Of a stretch of 20,554 nucleotides of DNA, positions 13,568 through 20,554 are shown piece after piece. Every line of letters begins with the position of its first letter. Positions within the stretch are counted from its first letter, which is position 1. The stretch covers positions 1 to 20,554 of the forward strand of contig UQWQ01000033.1 in the NCBI GenBank assembly GCA_900544755.1. The letters are read 5' to 3'. The DNA comes from an uncultured Collinsella sp. GTDB lineage: Bacteria; Actinomycetota; Coriobacteriia; Coriobacteriales; Coriobacteriaceae. The notes under the pieces were generated by a model. It saw only the letters and a list, made by a program, of their open reading frames with translations. It had not been told where the DNA came from and made no database searches. Position numbers and translations under genes: made by a program.

Positions 13568-14265
13568 CGGCCAAACTCCTCGACGATGTTGACGAAGTTC
13601 TTAAGGATGCGCTGACCCAGCGCGGAGGATTTCTCGGGATGGAACTGGCAGCCCCACACGTTGCCATGGTGCACAATGCATGGGAAGCTCCGCGTATAGT
13701 GCGCGCGTGCCAACACATCGGCGGCATCGACGTCGTCGGCCACCGCGTAGCTGTGAGTGAAATACATGTTGGCGCCCTCGGCAAAACCGGCGAGCAGCGG
13801 GTCGGCCGCACCGGAGGGCGTCATGTGCACCTGGTCCCAGCCCACGTGCGGCACCTTCAGGCGGCTCGACTCCAAGCGCGTGCACGAACCGCGCATGATG
13901 CCCAGGCCATCGGCCCAGGGGCCGTCAGCCTGCTCGGGGGCGTTACCGTCGGCGACCACGCCCTCGTCCGCAGGCACGCCCTCGTTGCCGCGCTCAAAAA
14001 ACAGCTGAAGGCCCAGGCAGATGCCGAGCAGCGGAGTTCCGGCGGCAACGGCATCGAGCACGGCCACCTCCTCGCCGCTCTGGCGCATAAAGGCAATCGC
14101 GTCATAGAACGCGCCCACGCCCGGGATGACCAGGCCGTCGGCATTGCGGATCTGCTCCGGATCGTCCGACGTGCAGGCGGCAGCACCGGCGCGCGCAAGC
14201 CCGCGCACGACGCTCGACAAGTTGCCCTTGTGGTAGTCGACCACCACGATCTTCGGTTCGCCCAC
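13564..14265 (-). CDS. hisH: Imidazole glycerol phosphate synthase, glutaminase subunit
   Basis: HisH hydrolyses glutamine and passes ammonia to HisF. The 233-residue class I amidotransferase has the nucleophile C83 in LGICLGLQLFF, and H209 and E211 in CQFHPEKS. The N-terminal IVVVDYHKGNLSSV matches the family start. I place the start at the GTG at 14265, which follows GGAGGGG and begins four residues before the conserved strand. An ATG at 14316 would add 17 unrelated residues and lies inside a hairpin. A hydrophilic insert at about 93-118, rich in Gly, Asp and Glu, lengthens the protein compared with typical HisH of about 200 residues. The stop overlaps hisA. Confidence 0.95.
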   Translation of the reverse strand: MGEPKIVVVDYHKGNLSSVVRGLARAGAAACTSDDPEQIRNADGLVIPGVGAFYDAIAFMRQSGEEVAVLDAVAAGTPLLGICLGLQLFFERGNEGVPADEGVVADGNAPEQADGPWADGLGIMRGSCTRLESSRLKVPHVGWDQVHMTPSGAADPLLAGFAEGANMYFTHSYAVADDVDAADVLARAHYTRSFPCIVHHGNVWGCQFHPEKSSALGQRILKNFVNIVEEFGR

Positions 14266-14290
14266 GCGACCCCTCCACTTCTCATCATCC

Positions 14291-14331
14291 AAAACCACCA
14301 CAAAGAGGACAGGCATCTTCGTGGTGGTTTT
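14291..14331. repeat. Inverted repeat in the hisB-hisH gap
   Basis: AAAACCACCAC (14291-14301) and GTGGTGGTTTT (14321-14331) pair perfectly over 11 bases, and AAGA with TCTT extends the stem inside the loop. The A-run and T-run at the stem edges give it the form of a bidirectional terminator or attenuator. It sits between the hisB stop (14345) and the hisH start (14265), so it could lower expression of the downstream his genes. Confidence 0.65.
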
Positions 14332-14344
14332 ACCCTTGTGACGG

Positions 14345-14932
14345 TTACAGCGAGCCCTTAGTGCTGGGGATACCCTGCACGCGGGGATCGAGTTCGCAGG
14401 CGCGGCGCATCGTGCGGCCCACGGCCTTAAAGGCGGCCTCGATAATGTGGTGCGAATTGCCGCCCGCCAGCTCGCGCACGTGCAGCGTGAGCTTGGCATC
14501 GCGCGCAAAGGCATAGAAGAACTCGACGGCCAGCTCGGTATCAAAGCTGCCCACGCGCTCAGTCGGCACGGGCAGCTCGCAATAGGCCTGCCCGCGACCC
14601 GAGATATCCACGGCGGCCATCACGAGTGTCTCGTCCATGGCGATCGCCGCGTCGGCAAAGCGCGTAATACCCGCCTTGTCGCCCAGCGCCTGGCAAAACG
14701 CCTCGCCCAGCACAATGCCCGTGTCCTCAACGGTGTGGTGCGCGTCGACCTCGACGTCGCCCACCGCATGCACCGTCAGATCGAACAGGCCATGGCGGCC
14801 AAAAGCGTTGAGCATGTGGTCGAAAAACGGCACGCCGGTCGAGATATCGCACACGCCAGATCCGTCCAGGTCGAGCTTTACGACAATGTCGGTCTCGCCC
14901 GTCTTGCGGGTTACCTCGGCATAGCGGTCCAT
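14345..14932 (-). CDS. hisB: Imidazoleglycerol-phosphate dehydratase
   Basis: HisB dehydrates imidazole glycerol phosphate to imidazole acetol phosphate. The 195-residue protein is the single-domain form, without the N-terminal phosphatase of enteric HisB. Metal-binding DAHHTVED (63-70) and GGNSHHIIEAAFKA (157-170) are present, with FFDHML (37-42) near the start. The ATG directly follows the hisC TAG, with GGAGGAGA upstream. The missing phosphatase domain fits with the separate PHP enzyme at 10056. Confidence 0.98.
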   Translation of the reverse strand: MDRYAEVTRKTGETDIVVKLDLDGSGVCDISTGVPFFDHMLNAFGRHGLFDLTVHAVGDVEVDAHHTVEDTGIVLGEAFCQALGDKAGITRFADAAIAMDETLVMAAVDISGRGQAYCELPVPTERVGSFDTELAVEFFYAFARDAKLTLHVRELAGGNSHHIIEAAFKAVGRTMRRACELDPRVQGIPSTKGSL

Positions 14933-16048
14933 CTACATCTCCTCCTTCACCAGCGCGGCAAACGCGGCCAGCACCTCGTCGTTTTCCTGCGGCGTACCCA
15001 CAGTGATGCGCAGACAGTCCGCAAGCCCCGGCGCGTAGCTAAAGTCGCGCACCAAAATCGAATACTCGTCGCGCAGACGCTCGCGCACGCGCGTGGCATG
15101 CGGCGTGCGCACGAGCACAAAGTTCGCCGCGCTCGGCCATGCCTCCACGGGCATGCCCTCGGCAGCCATTGCGCGCAGGGCGCACAGCTCGCGCTCGCGC
15201 TCGGATGCGATCTGTGCCACCACGGGCGTGTAGGCATCACGGGCACGCACGCAGGCAAGTGCTGCCGCCTGGCTCAGCACGTTAACTGAATAGATCTGGC
15301 GAATCGCCGCGAACACGTCGATGACTTCCGGCGCCGCGATCACGTAACCCAGACGCGTACCGGCAGCGCCAAACGCCTTGGACAACGTATGCAGAATCAC
15401 CAGGTTGGGATGCTCGGCGATAAGCCCCTGCGCCGTGGTGACCGCGCCAAACGAATCGTCGGCAAACTCCACGTAGGCCTCGTCAACCATTACCATGCCG
15501 GGGCACGCATCGCACAGCGCCGCGACAAAGTCGAGCGGTGCCACGTCACCCGTGGGGTTGTTGGGCGAGGTCACGATTGCCAGGTTGCACTCGGACGCCG
15601 CCGCAAGCACGGCTGCCTGGTCGAGCTCAAAGGTCGCGGGGTCGCGCCACACGTCGCGCACCTCGGTCTGACAGAGCGACGCAAAGAACGCATACTCGCT
15701 AAAGCACGGCGGGCAGTTGAGCAGGGTCCGTCCCGCGCCGCCAAACGCCAACAGGTAGTTATAGAGCAGCTCGTCGCCGCCGTTGCCCACGCAGACATTC
15801 TCGCGCGCCACACCATGCCAAGCGGCAAGCTCGTCACGCAGATCGTTGGACATGGGATCGGGATAGCGGTTGAGTGGCGTGGCAGCCAGGGCGGCGTCGA
15901 CCGCCTCGCGCACGCCAGCCGGCACGGGATAGGTGTTCTCGTTGGCCGAAAGGTTGATGCGCGTGGGCGTAAAGTTGGGATCGTAGGGCTCAATACCGGC
16001 CAGGTAAGGCTGGACGAGCTCCTTCATGCGAGGCGTGAGTTCGGCCAT
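14933..16048 (-). CDS. hisC: Histidinol-phosphate aminotransferase
   Basis: HisC transfers an amino group from glutamate to imidazole acetol phosphate and is PLP-dependent. The 371-residue class I/II aminotransferase has ANENTYPVP (35-43), GNGGDELL (89-96), SPNNPTG (161-167) and D189 in VMVDEAYVEF. The PLP lysine is K224 in TLSKAFGAAGTRLGYV. The ATG at 16048 comes one base after the hisD stop, with GGGGAGG upstream. Some such enzymes also take aromatic substrates, but the operon settles the main role. Confidence 0.97.
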   Translation of the reverse strand: MAELTPRMKELVQPYLAGIEPYDPNFTPTRINLSANENTYPVPAGVREAVDAALAATPLNRYPDPMSNDLRDELAAWHGVARENVCVGNGGDELLYNYLLAFGGAGRTLLNCPPCFSEYAFFASLCQTEVRDVWRDPATFELDQAAVLAAASECNLAIVTSPNNPTGDVAPLDFVAALCDACPGMVMVDEAYVEFADDSFGAVTTAQGLIAEHPNLVILHTLSKAFGAAGTRLGYVIAAPEVIDVFAAIRQIYSVNVLSQAAALACVRARDAYTPVVAQIASERERELCALRAMAAEGMPVEAWPSAANFVLVRTPHATRVRERLRDEYSILVRDFSYAPGLADCLRITVGTPQENDEVLAAFAALVKEEM

Positions 16049-16049
16049 A

Positions 16050-17486
16050 TTAGGCCTCCCCGCCGGTTACGCCAGCGCCATCTGCGCCTGCAGCCGCCAG
16101 GTCCACGCCCTCGGCAACCGTCGCCACGGCGTCGCCCGGCCAGGCAACCTTGGTCAGGTCGGCCGCGGCGAGCGACTCGGCGCTCACGGCATCCTCGCCC
16201 TGCTCCAACACGCGGCGACGCAGTGCGGCCGAAAGCGCGTGCGCCCACAGGCCCTCGGCCTCGGCCAGACGCTGCGTAGCGGGAGCGTCGGAGAGCAGGC
16301 CCTCGGGCGTATAGCATATAACGCTCGAGCGCTTAACGAACTCTTCGACCGAAAGCGGGTTGGAGAACATGGCCGTGCCGCCGGTCGGCAACGTGTGGTT
16401 GGGACCGGCAACGTAATCGCCGAGCGGCTCGGAGCTCCAAGCGCCCACAAAGATGGCGCCGGCGTTGCGAATGCCGCCGAGCAGGCCCATCGCATCCTTG
16501 CAGTGCAGCTCAAGGTGCTCGGGCGCCACGGTGTTCACGGCCTCGACGGCGGCCGCCATATCGGCGGCCACCACGATGGCGCCTTCGTTATCGAGCGAAG
16601 CGCACGTAATCTCGGCACGCGGGGACTGCGCTACCAGAATGTCGATACCCGCCTCGACCTCACGCGCAAACTGCTCGTCGCAGGTCACCAGATAGCAGGC
16701 CGCCAGCGGATCGTGCTCGGCCTGAGCCATCAGGTCGGCCGCGACCACCATAGGCTTGGCCGTGGCATCGGCCAGCACGCAGACCTCGGAGGGACCGGCG
16801 ACCATGTCGATACCCACGTCACCCGAGACAATCTGCTTGGCAGCGGCAACAAAGGCGTTGCCCGGGCCGGTGATTTTGTCGACGCGCGGAATGGTCTCGG
16901 TACCGTACGCCAGCGCGGCCACGGCCTGGGCGCCGCCCACCATATAGATTTCGTCCACGCCGCCGAGCTTGGCCGCCGCGAGCGTATACGGGCTAATCAG
17001 TCCATCCTTTTGCGGCGGGGTCACCATGACCACGCGCTCAACGCCGGCAACCTTGGCGGGAATGGCGTTCATAAGCACGGTGGAAGGGTACTGCGCGCGA
17101 CCGCCCGGCACGTAGATGCCGGCCGCAGCAAGCGGGGTCACCTTAACGCCGAGCATCGTGCCGTCCGGGCGCGTGGTAAACCAGCTCTGCTCGACCTCGC
17201 GCTGGTGGAACTCGCGAATCTGGCGCGCAGCCTTTTCGAGCGCGGCGACAAAGGCCGGATCGAGGCCTTCGAGCGCGGCATCGATCTGCTCCTGCGGCAG
17301 ACGGAAGCTCTGCAGCTCAACACCGTCAAAACGCTGGCAGTAATCGCGCACCGCGGCATCGCCGTTGGCACGCACGTTGGCCACGATATCGCGAGCGGCG
17401 TCGACGATGTTTTGCGGCAGCACGCCCTTACGGTTAAGCTGGTTGGTAACGAGGCGCTCACCGGGAGCAAGCTTGATGGTCTTCAT
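16050..17486 (-). CDS. hisD: Histidinol dehydrogenase
   Basis: HisD oxidises histidinol to histidine in two NAD-dependent steps. The Zn ligands are visible: Q255 and H258 in MAQAEHDP, D357 in PLGDYVAGPNHTLPTGG and H416. The catalytic pair E323-H324 is in APEHLELH. AGIYVPGGR (122-130) and ITGPGNAFV (205-213) are typical. At 478 residues the protein is about 45 longer than E. coli HisD. The extra part (about 428-478) is a low-complexity tail rich in Ala, Gly, Asp and Val. The ATG at 17486 follows AGGGGA. A GC-rich hairpin lies in the 105-base gap to hisZG. Confidence 0.97.
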   Translation of the reverse strand: MKTIKLAPGERLVTNQLNRKGVLPQNIVDAARDIVANVRANGDAAVRDYCQRFDGVELQSFRLPQEQIDAALEGLDPAFVAALEKAARQIREFHQREVEQSWFTTRPDGTMLGVKVTPLAAAGIYVPGGRAQYPSTVLMNAIPAKVAGVERVVMVTPPQKDGLISPYTLAAAKLGGVDEIYMVGGAQAVAALAYGTETIPRVDKITGPGNAFVAAAKQIVSGDVGIDMVAGPSEVCVLADATAKPMVVAADLMAQAEHDPLAACYLVTCDEQFAREVEAGIDILVAQSPRAEITCASLDNEGAIVVAADMAAAVEAVNTVAPEHLELHCKDAMGLLGGIRNAGAIFVGAWSSEPLGDYVAGPNHTLPTGGTAMFSNPLSVEEFVKRSSVICYTPEGLLSDAPATQRLAEAEGLWAHALSAALRRRVLEQGEDAVSAESLAAADLTKVAWPGDAVATVAEGVDLAAAGADGAGVTGGEA

Positions 17487-17514
17487 TTCGGTATCCCCTA
17501 TCGGTCGAGGTTGT

Positions 17515-17564
17515 GTTCGAAAAACGAGAGACCGGGCGGCGGCGCCAGTCGGCCCGCCGCCCGG
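17515..17564 (-). terminator. Possible attenuator or internal terminator between hisZG and hisD
   Basis: CCGGGCGGCGG (17532-17542) and CCGCCGCCCGG (17554-17564) pair perfectly over 11 GC-rich bases, and three more pairs close the loop. On the minus strand the stem is followed by TCTCTCGTTTTTCG, an imperfect T-rich tract. The structure would partly stop transcription before hisD, or protect the hisZG part of the mRNA. No alternative antiterminator fold was identified. Confidence 0.55.
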
Positions 17565-17591
17565 ACGTTGGGGCGCCCGTGCGTGCTCGCG

Positions 17592-19307
17592 CTATTGTGC
17601 CGAGCCCGCAACGGGCTCAAAATGCTTGTCCTTCACGGCTGCCGCCAAGCGATCTGCCAGATTGCGTACGCGCGGATCCAGACGTGCGGCACCCGGATTG
17701 ACAAAGAAGCGGGCCGTGCAGTCCATAATGCGACCAGTAATAACGAGGTCGTTATCGCGCAGCGTGGCGCCCGTGGCGGTAATATCCACGATGCGATCGG
17801 TCATGCCGACGATGGGACCCAGCTCAATGTTACCGTGCAGCGAGACGATATCGGCGTTCACACCGCGCTCGGCATACCAGGCGCTCGCGATGCGCGGATA
17901 CTTGGTGGCCACGCGAAGCGACCCGCGACGGGCATAGTTGCGCTCGGCCTGGCCGGCGCGCCACGCGGGCTCCGCCTCAATGAAAGTGCACAGGCCGTAG
18001 CCCAGATCGACCAGCTGCAGCAGGTTGAGGTCTGCCTCGATAAGCGAGTCCCAACCGCAGATGCCGCAGTCGGCACCGCCACAGCCCACAAAGGCGGGCG
18101 CATCGCTGGGACGCACGATGACAAACGCGATATCGCCGACCGTACCCTCGCCGGCACGCGTGTCGCGGCCGCGCACGATCAGGTGACGGCCGGGATCGCG
18201 CAGCTCCGAGACATCCAAGCCCGCGGCCTCGAGCACGTCGAGCGTGTCGACCTTGAGCGAGCCCTTGGGCACGGCAATGCGCAGCGGACCCTCGGCGCCA
18301 CGGCCCGCGGCGCGATCGCCATCGGAAGCAGCGTCCTCGGCCGAGGTGTGCGCAGCCTCCAGACGCTCGAGCGAAAAGGCAAAACCCGCCGCCGGTACCT
18401 CGATGCCGTCGCCAAATGCGCCGGTAAAGATGGAGTCGTAGCGTCCACCCGAACCGACCGGATCGGGCAAGCCACCGGCATAGGCCTTAAAGACCAGACC
18501 CGTGTAGTAATCGAACGAGTTCATGATGGAGAAGTCGAACGACAGCACCTGGGCGTCCTCGGGAGCCAGGCCCTCGACCAGGGCGCGCAGCTCGCGCGTG
18601 AGCGGCGCGACAATGCCCGCCGCCGCCAGAAGCACATCGACGCGGTCGAGTACCTCGGCGCCGCCGTGCAAGCGCGGCAGCTCGCTAATGGCAACCTTGA
18701 CGGCATCGGACTCGGCGCTTGCCGCCACGCGGGCATCGAGGCTCACAAAGTCGTTGGCGTGCACGCAACGCAATGCCTCGGCAGCCAGTTCGCGATCCTC
18801 ACAGGCCGCGAGCAACTCCTTAAACGGACGCACGCTGCCCGCGATAATGCGCGCATCGGGCAGCGCGAGCTTGCGCACCGCCTCGGCCACGAGCGAGACG
18901 ATCTCGATATCGCCCGCGGTATCGCCCGCACCGATAAGCTCAAAGCCCAGCTGTGTAAACTGGCGCGAGCCACCGGCATTGCGCTGGCACTCGCGAACCA
19001 CCGGTGCCTCGTAGCGAAGGCGTAGGGGCAGGTCGGCCGCGCGCATGCGGGTCGAAACCAGACGCACGATCGGCAATGTGTTGTCGGGACGAACCACCAG
19101 CAGGCGGCCATCATCGTCAAAGAGCTTAAACGGCGTGTCCGCAATGCGGCCGCCCTCCTCGAGCGAACCCTTGTCCTCGAGTAGCGGCGTCTCGACCGGC
19201 AGGTAATGATGCTCCCTAAAGCAGCCCTTCACCGTCAGCGCGATCTCCTCGCGCGCCTGAGCCTCCTCGGGCAATATGTCCCGGAATCCCCACGGTGTGG
19301 CCGTCAT
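17592..19307 (-). CDS. hisZG: Fused HisZ-HisG ATP phosphoribosyltransferase
   Basis: This protein catalyses the first, regulated step of histidine synthesis, joining ATP and PRPP. Its 571 residues contain two parts usually encoded separately. Residues 1-320 are HisZ, a class II HisRS-like regulatory subunit without synthetase function: TPWGFRDILPEEA, RLRYEAPVVRE (96-106), GGSRQFTQLGFELIG (112-126) and GSGGRYDSI (285-293). Residues 321-340 are a flexible linker rich in Ala, Asp and Gly. Residues 341-571 are a short-form HisG: LRIAVPKGSL (342-351) and the PRPP-binding IVDITATGATLRDN (506-519). The HisG loop near 406-420 has three cysteines (C409, C414, C417), which is unusual. GAGGAGG precedes the ATG at 19307. 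It is the first gene of the operon. Confidence 0.94.
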   Translation of the reverse strand: MTATPWGFRDILPEEAQAREEIALTVKGCFREHHYLPVETPLLEDKGSLEEGGRIADTPFKLFDDDGRLLVVRPDNTLPIVRLVSTRMRAADLPLRLRYEAPVVRECQRNAGGSRQFTQLGFELIGAGDTAGDIEIVSLVAEAVRKLALPDARIIAGSVRPFKELLAACEDRELAAEALRCVHANDFVSLDARVAASAESDAVKVAISELPRLHGGAEVLDRVDVLLAAAGIVAPLTRELRALVEGLAPEDAQVLSFDFSIMNSFDYYTGLVFKAYAGGLPDPVGSGGRYDSIFTGAFGDGIEVPAAGFAFSLERLEAAHTSAEDAASDGDRAAGRGAEGPLRIAVPKGSLKVDTLDVLEAAGLDVSELRDPGRHLIVRGRDTRAGEGTVGDIAFVIVRPSDAPAFVGCGGADCGICGWDSLIEADLNLLQLVDLGYGLCTFIEAEPAWRAGQAERNYARRGSLRVATKYPRIASAWYAERGVNADIVSLHGNIELGPIVGMTDRIVDITATGATLRDNDLVITGRIMDCTARFFVNPGAARLDPRVRNLADRLAAAVKDKHFEPVAGSAQ

Positions 19308-19477
19308 CTGGTGAGCCTCCTCATGCTGTGTTTCATATAGAGCAGAAGACCGGCATAGCTTCGCCGGTCTTCTGGGTACTTTAGCATACTAGAGTGTTTG
19401 CGGGGAGAATCGTCCTCCTCGGCTCACACCGTATTCATTTGGAAACATAGGAGCGGATTGTCGCAACCCAACCCCAC
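19304..19477 (-). promoter_or_regulatory. Leader and probable promoter region of the his operon
   Basis: The gap upstream of hisZG contains a perfect 11-base hairpin, AGAAGACCGGC (19344-19354) with GCCGGTCTTCT (19363-19373). Just upstream of it the minus strand reads TATGCT (19388-19383), a possible -10 box without a good -35. A ten-codon reading frame (MKHSMRRLTR, 19336-19304) ends in a TGA that overlaps the hisZG ATG, but no ribosome site precedes it. The word TTGGAAACATAG (19439-19450) is shared with the eno upstream region. No T-box signature was found. Confidence 0.4.
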
Positions 19478-20314
19478 CTAGACGCCAATCGCACGACGAT
19501 ACTCTGCCATTACCTGCGCATCGGCAGCTGCGGGGTCGGCAAAATAGCGCCAGTCATAGGTCTCGGCCGAAACAACTCCGCGATAGCCGCGCGCCACCAG
19601 CCTATCCAGGTCGGCGCGCATATCGCGGTCGCCGTCACCCCAGGCAAGATGCGTCGTGCCATCTGCCGCAACATCGACAAAATGCACGTGGGCGACATCA
19701 TCGCCAAGCAGATCGAAATAATCGTCGATGGTATCCCCTGCCACCGCCATAGCGCCCAAATCCAGACACGCCTTAAGTGCCGGATGATCAACTGCCTCGA
19801 TCATGCGCTTCGTGTCGGCCGCCGAGTTCACGATCATCGACTCAACCGGCTGTAGGGCCTCGAGCACCAGTCGCACGCCGCGCTCTCCCGCATGCTCGGC
19901 AATCGCACGCAGCATCGAGGCGCTGCGACCCCACGCGTCCTCGATCGGCTCGTTCAAAAATGCCCAGCCGCTCGAGACCATGACCTGCTCGGCTCCAAGT
20001 TCCGCCGCGATATCTACAACGTTCTTAAAGTACGCGAGCGTGCGGGCACGCGCCTCATTCCCGCGCGCCGCGATATTCCACGGCTTGGGGTTGTTCTGTT
20101 CGGGACAAAGCCCCACAATCCGAACCCCATACCGCTGCGACAGCTCCCGTACCCGTTCGAGCGAATCGTATCCATGGCAATCGACATACAGATGCATCGC
20201 CCCGGTCCAAAGCTCGCAACACGTGTAGCCCGAAGCCGACGCCGAAGAAAAGAACTCCTCAAGGTCAAAATAACGATGGCTGATATTCATGACGGCAAGC
20301 TGGGGATAGCTCAT
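19478..20314 (-). CDS. FrlC-like sugar phosphate isomerase/epimerase
   Basis: This 278-residue protein is a TIM-barrel enzyme of the AP-endonuclease-2-like family that includes FrlC (fructoselysine 3-epimerase), psicose epimerases and IolE/IolI. The metal-binding residues can be placed: E152 in LVLEALQPVES, D185 in KACLDLGAM, H211 in VHFVD and E251 in VVSAETYDW. The segment QPVESMIVNSAAD (155-167) resembles the matching part of FrlC. The length fits the family. The start at 20314 (MSYPQLAVMN) has GGAGAG upstream; the open frame before it is not homologous. The gene lies 73 bases after an SIS-domain gene resembling FrlB. The exact substrate is not certain, and other ketose epimerases remain possible. 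Confidence 0.8.
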   Translation of the reverse strand: MSYPQLAVMNISHRYFDLEEFFSSASASGYTCCELWTGAMHLYVDCHGYDSLERVRELSQRYGVRIVGLCPEQNNPKPWNIAARGNEARARTLAYFKNVVDIAAELGAEQVMVSSGWAFLNEPIEDAWGRSASMLRAIAEHAGERGVRLVLEALQPVESMIVNSAADTKRMIEAVDHPALKACLDLGAMAVAGDTIDDYFDLLGDDVAHVHFVDVAADGTTHLAWGDGDRDMRADLDRLVARGYRGVVSAETYDWRYFADPAAADAQVMAEYRRAIGV

Positions 20315-20387
20315 AATTACTCTCCAACCCAAGCGAGGCCCCGTTCCATATAGGAGCGAGGCCCGATTACACAAACGTTATTTGCTC

Positions 20388-20554
20388 TTAGTAGTCGAAC
20401 TGGTGATAGTAGCGACGGTAGTTGAGGTTGTGCTTGGTGACCGTCTCGTAGTAAGCGGCAAGGCGATCGGTGATCAGCGAGGAGAGGATCCACGGGGAGA
20501 CGATGACGCGGAACTCGTCGTCAAGGCCGGGGATCGCGAACTCGGCAGTGTCGA
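20388..20554 (-). CDS. C-terminal fragment of a SIS-domain sugar isomerase/deglycase (FrlB-like)
   Basis: Only the last 54 codons are inside the window; the gene continues past the right edge. The fragment ends in ETVTKHNLNYRRYYHQFDY. The pattern of a hydrophobic PWILSSLITDRLAAYY stretch followed by Lys-His-Asn and RRYY near the end resembles the C-terminus of FrlB (fructoselysine 6-phosphate deglycase, a GlmS-like SIS protein). It was not in the list of longer reading frames because it is short here. The assignment rests on this tail and on the FrlC-like gene downstream, so it is tentative. Confidence 0.55.
   Translation of the reverse strand, partial: DTAEFAIPGLDDEFRVIVSPWILSSLITDRLAAYYETVTKHNLNYRRYYHQFDY

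Noticed and set aside
14314..14316. ATG start for hisH at 14316
   Set aside because: It lies in the loop of a hairpin, has no clear ribosome site and adds 17 non-homologous residues; the GTG at 14265 has GGAGGGG and fits the family start.
16026..19025. A 999-codon open frame on the plus strand opposite hisD and hisZG
   Set aside because: It is antisense to two clearly conserved genes, is rich in His, Arg, Gly and Leu without domain structure, and runs straight through the intergenic hairpin. Such frames are common in GC-rich DNA.
19344..19373. Terminator of the FrlC-like gene
   Set aside because: The stem is strong, but no T-tract follows on the minus strand (next bases GCTCTATAT), and it is more than 100 bases past the stop. 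A leader role for hisZG fits at least as well.
19308..19477. T-box riboswitch controlling the his operon
   Set aside because: The conserved T-box core and a competing terminator could not be found; only one simple hairpin is present.

Overview
The window is high-GC bacterial chromosomal DNA with tightly packed genes, strong AGGAGG-type ribosome binding sites and many ATGA or TAG-ATG junctions. Gene order and protein style (eno followed by a DivIC-like gene and a Ppx/GppA phosphatase, a short HisG fused to HisZ, YgbA-type and LarC-type proteins) point to an anaerobic gut actinobacterium of the class Coriobacteriia, most like Collinsella. The genus is an inference from sequence style, not from a database match. 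No rRNA, tRNA, CRISPR array, transposase, integrase or prophage gene was seen.

Layout from left to right. Positions 1-149 hold an imperfect tandem repeat and an imperfect hairpin. Next come three minus-strand housekeeping genes, transcribed eno, divIC-like, ppx, with a rho-independent terminator between eno and divIC. A second minus-strand operon, transcribed larC2-like, yfcE-like, mazG, ends in its own terminator at about 3560-3608. A 382-base divergent region (5568-5949) carries a striking palindrome and a possible operator. It is followed on the plus strand by a single-chain CydD-CydC type ABC exporter of 1188 residues, a YgbA-family cysteine-rich protein that starts directly after the exporter's stop codon, and a PHP-type histidinol-phosphatase.

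From 19307 down to 10995 runs a complete minus-strand histidine operon in the order hisZG (fused), hisD, hisC, hisB, hisH, hisA, hisF, hisI, a 75-residue uncharacterised gene, hisE. Together with the convergent PHP phosphatase it provides every step from PRPP and ATP to histidine. Most junctions overlap or nearly touch. Three wider gaps (hisZG-hisD, hisB-hisH, hisF-hisI) each hold a strong inverted repeat. At the right edge, upstream of the his operon and on the same strand, lie a FrlC-like sugar epimerase and the last 54 codons of an SIS-domain protein resembling FrlB, which suggests a fructosamine (Amadori product) utilisation operon.

Most genes are ordinary housekeeping functions. The points most worth a second look are the HisZ-HisG fusion with its Cys-rich loop, the nine-G tract where hisI meets the small unknown gene, the pairing of a CydDC-like exporter with a YgbA-family protein, the LarC C-terminal domain encoded without its N-terminal partner, and the set of intergenic palindromes.
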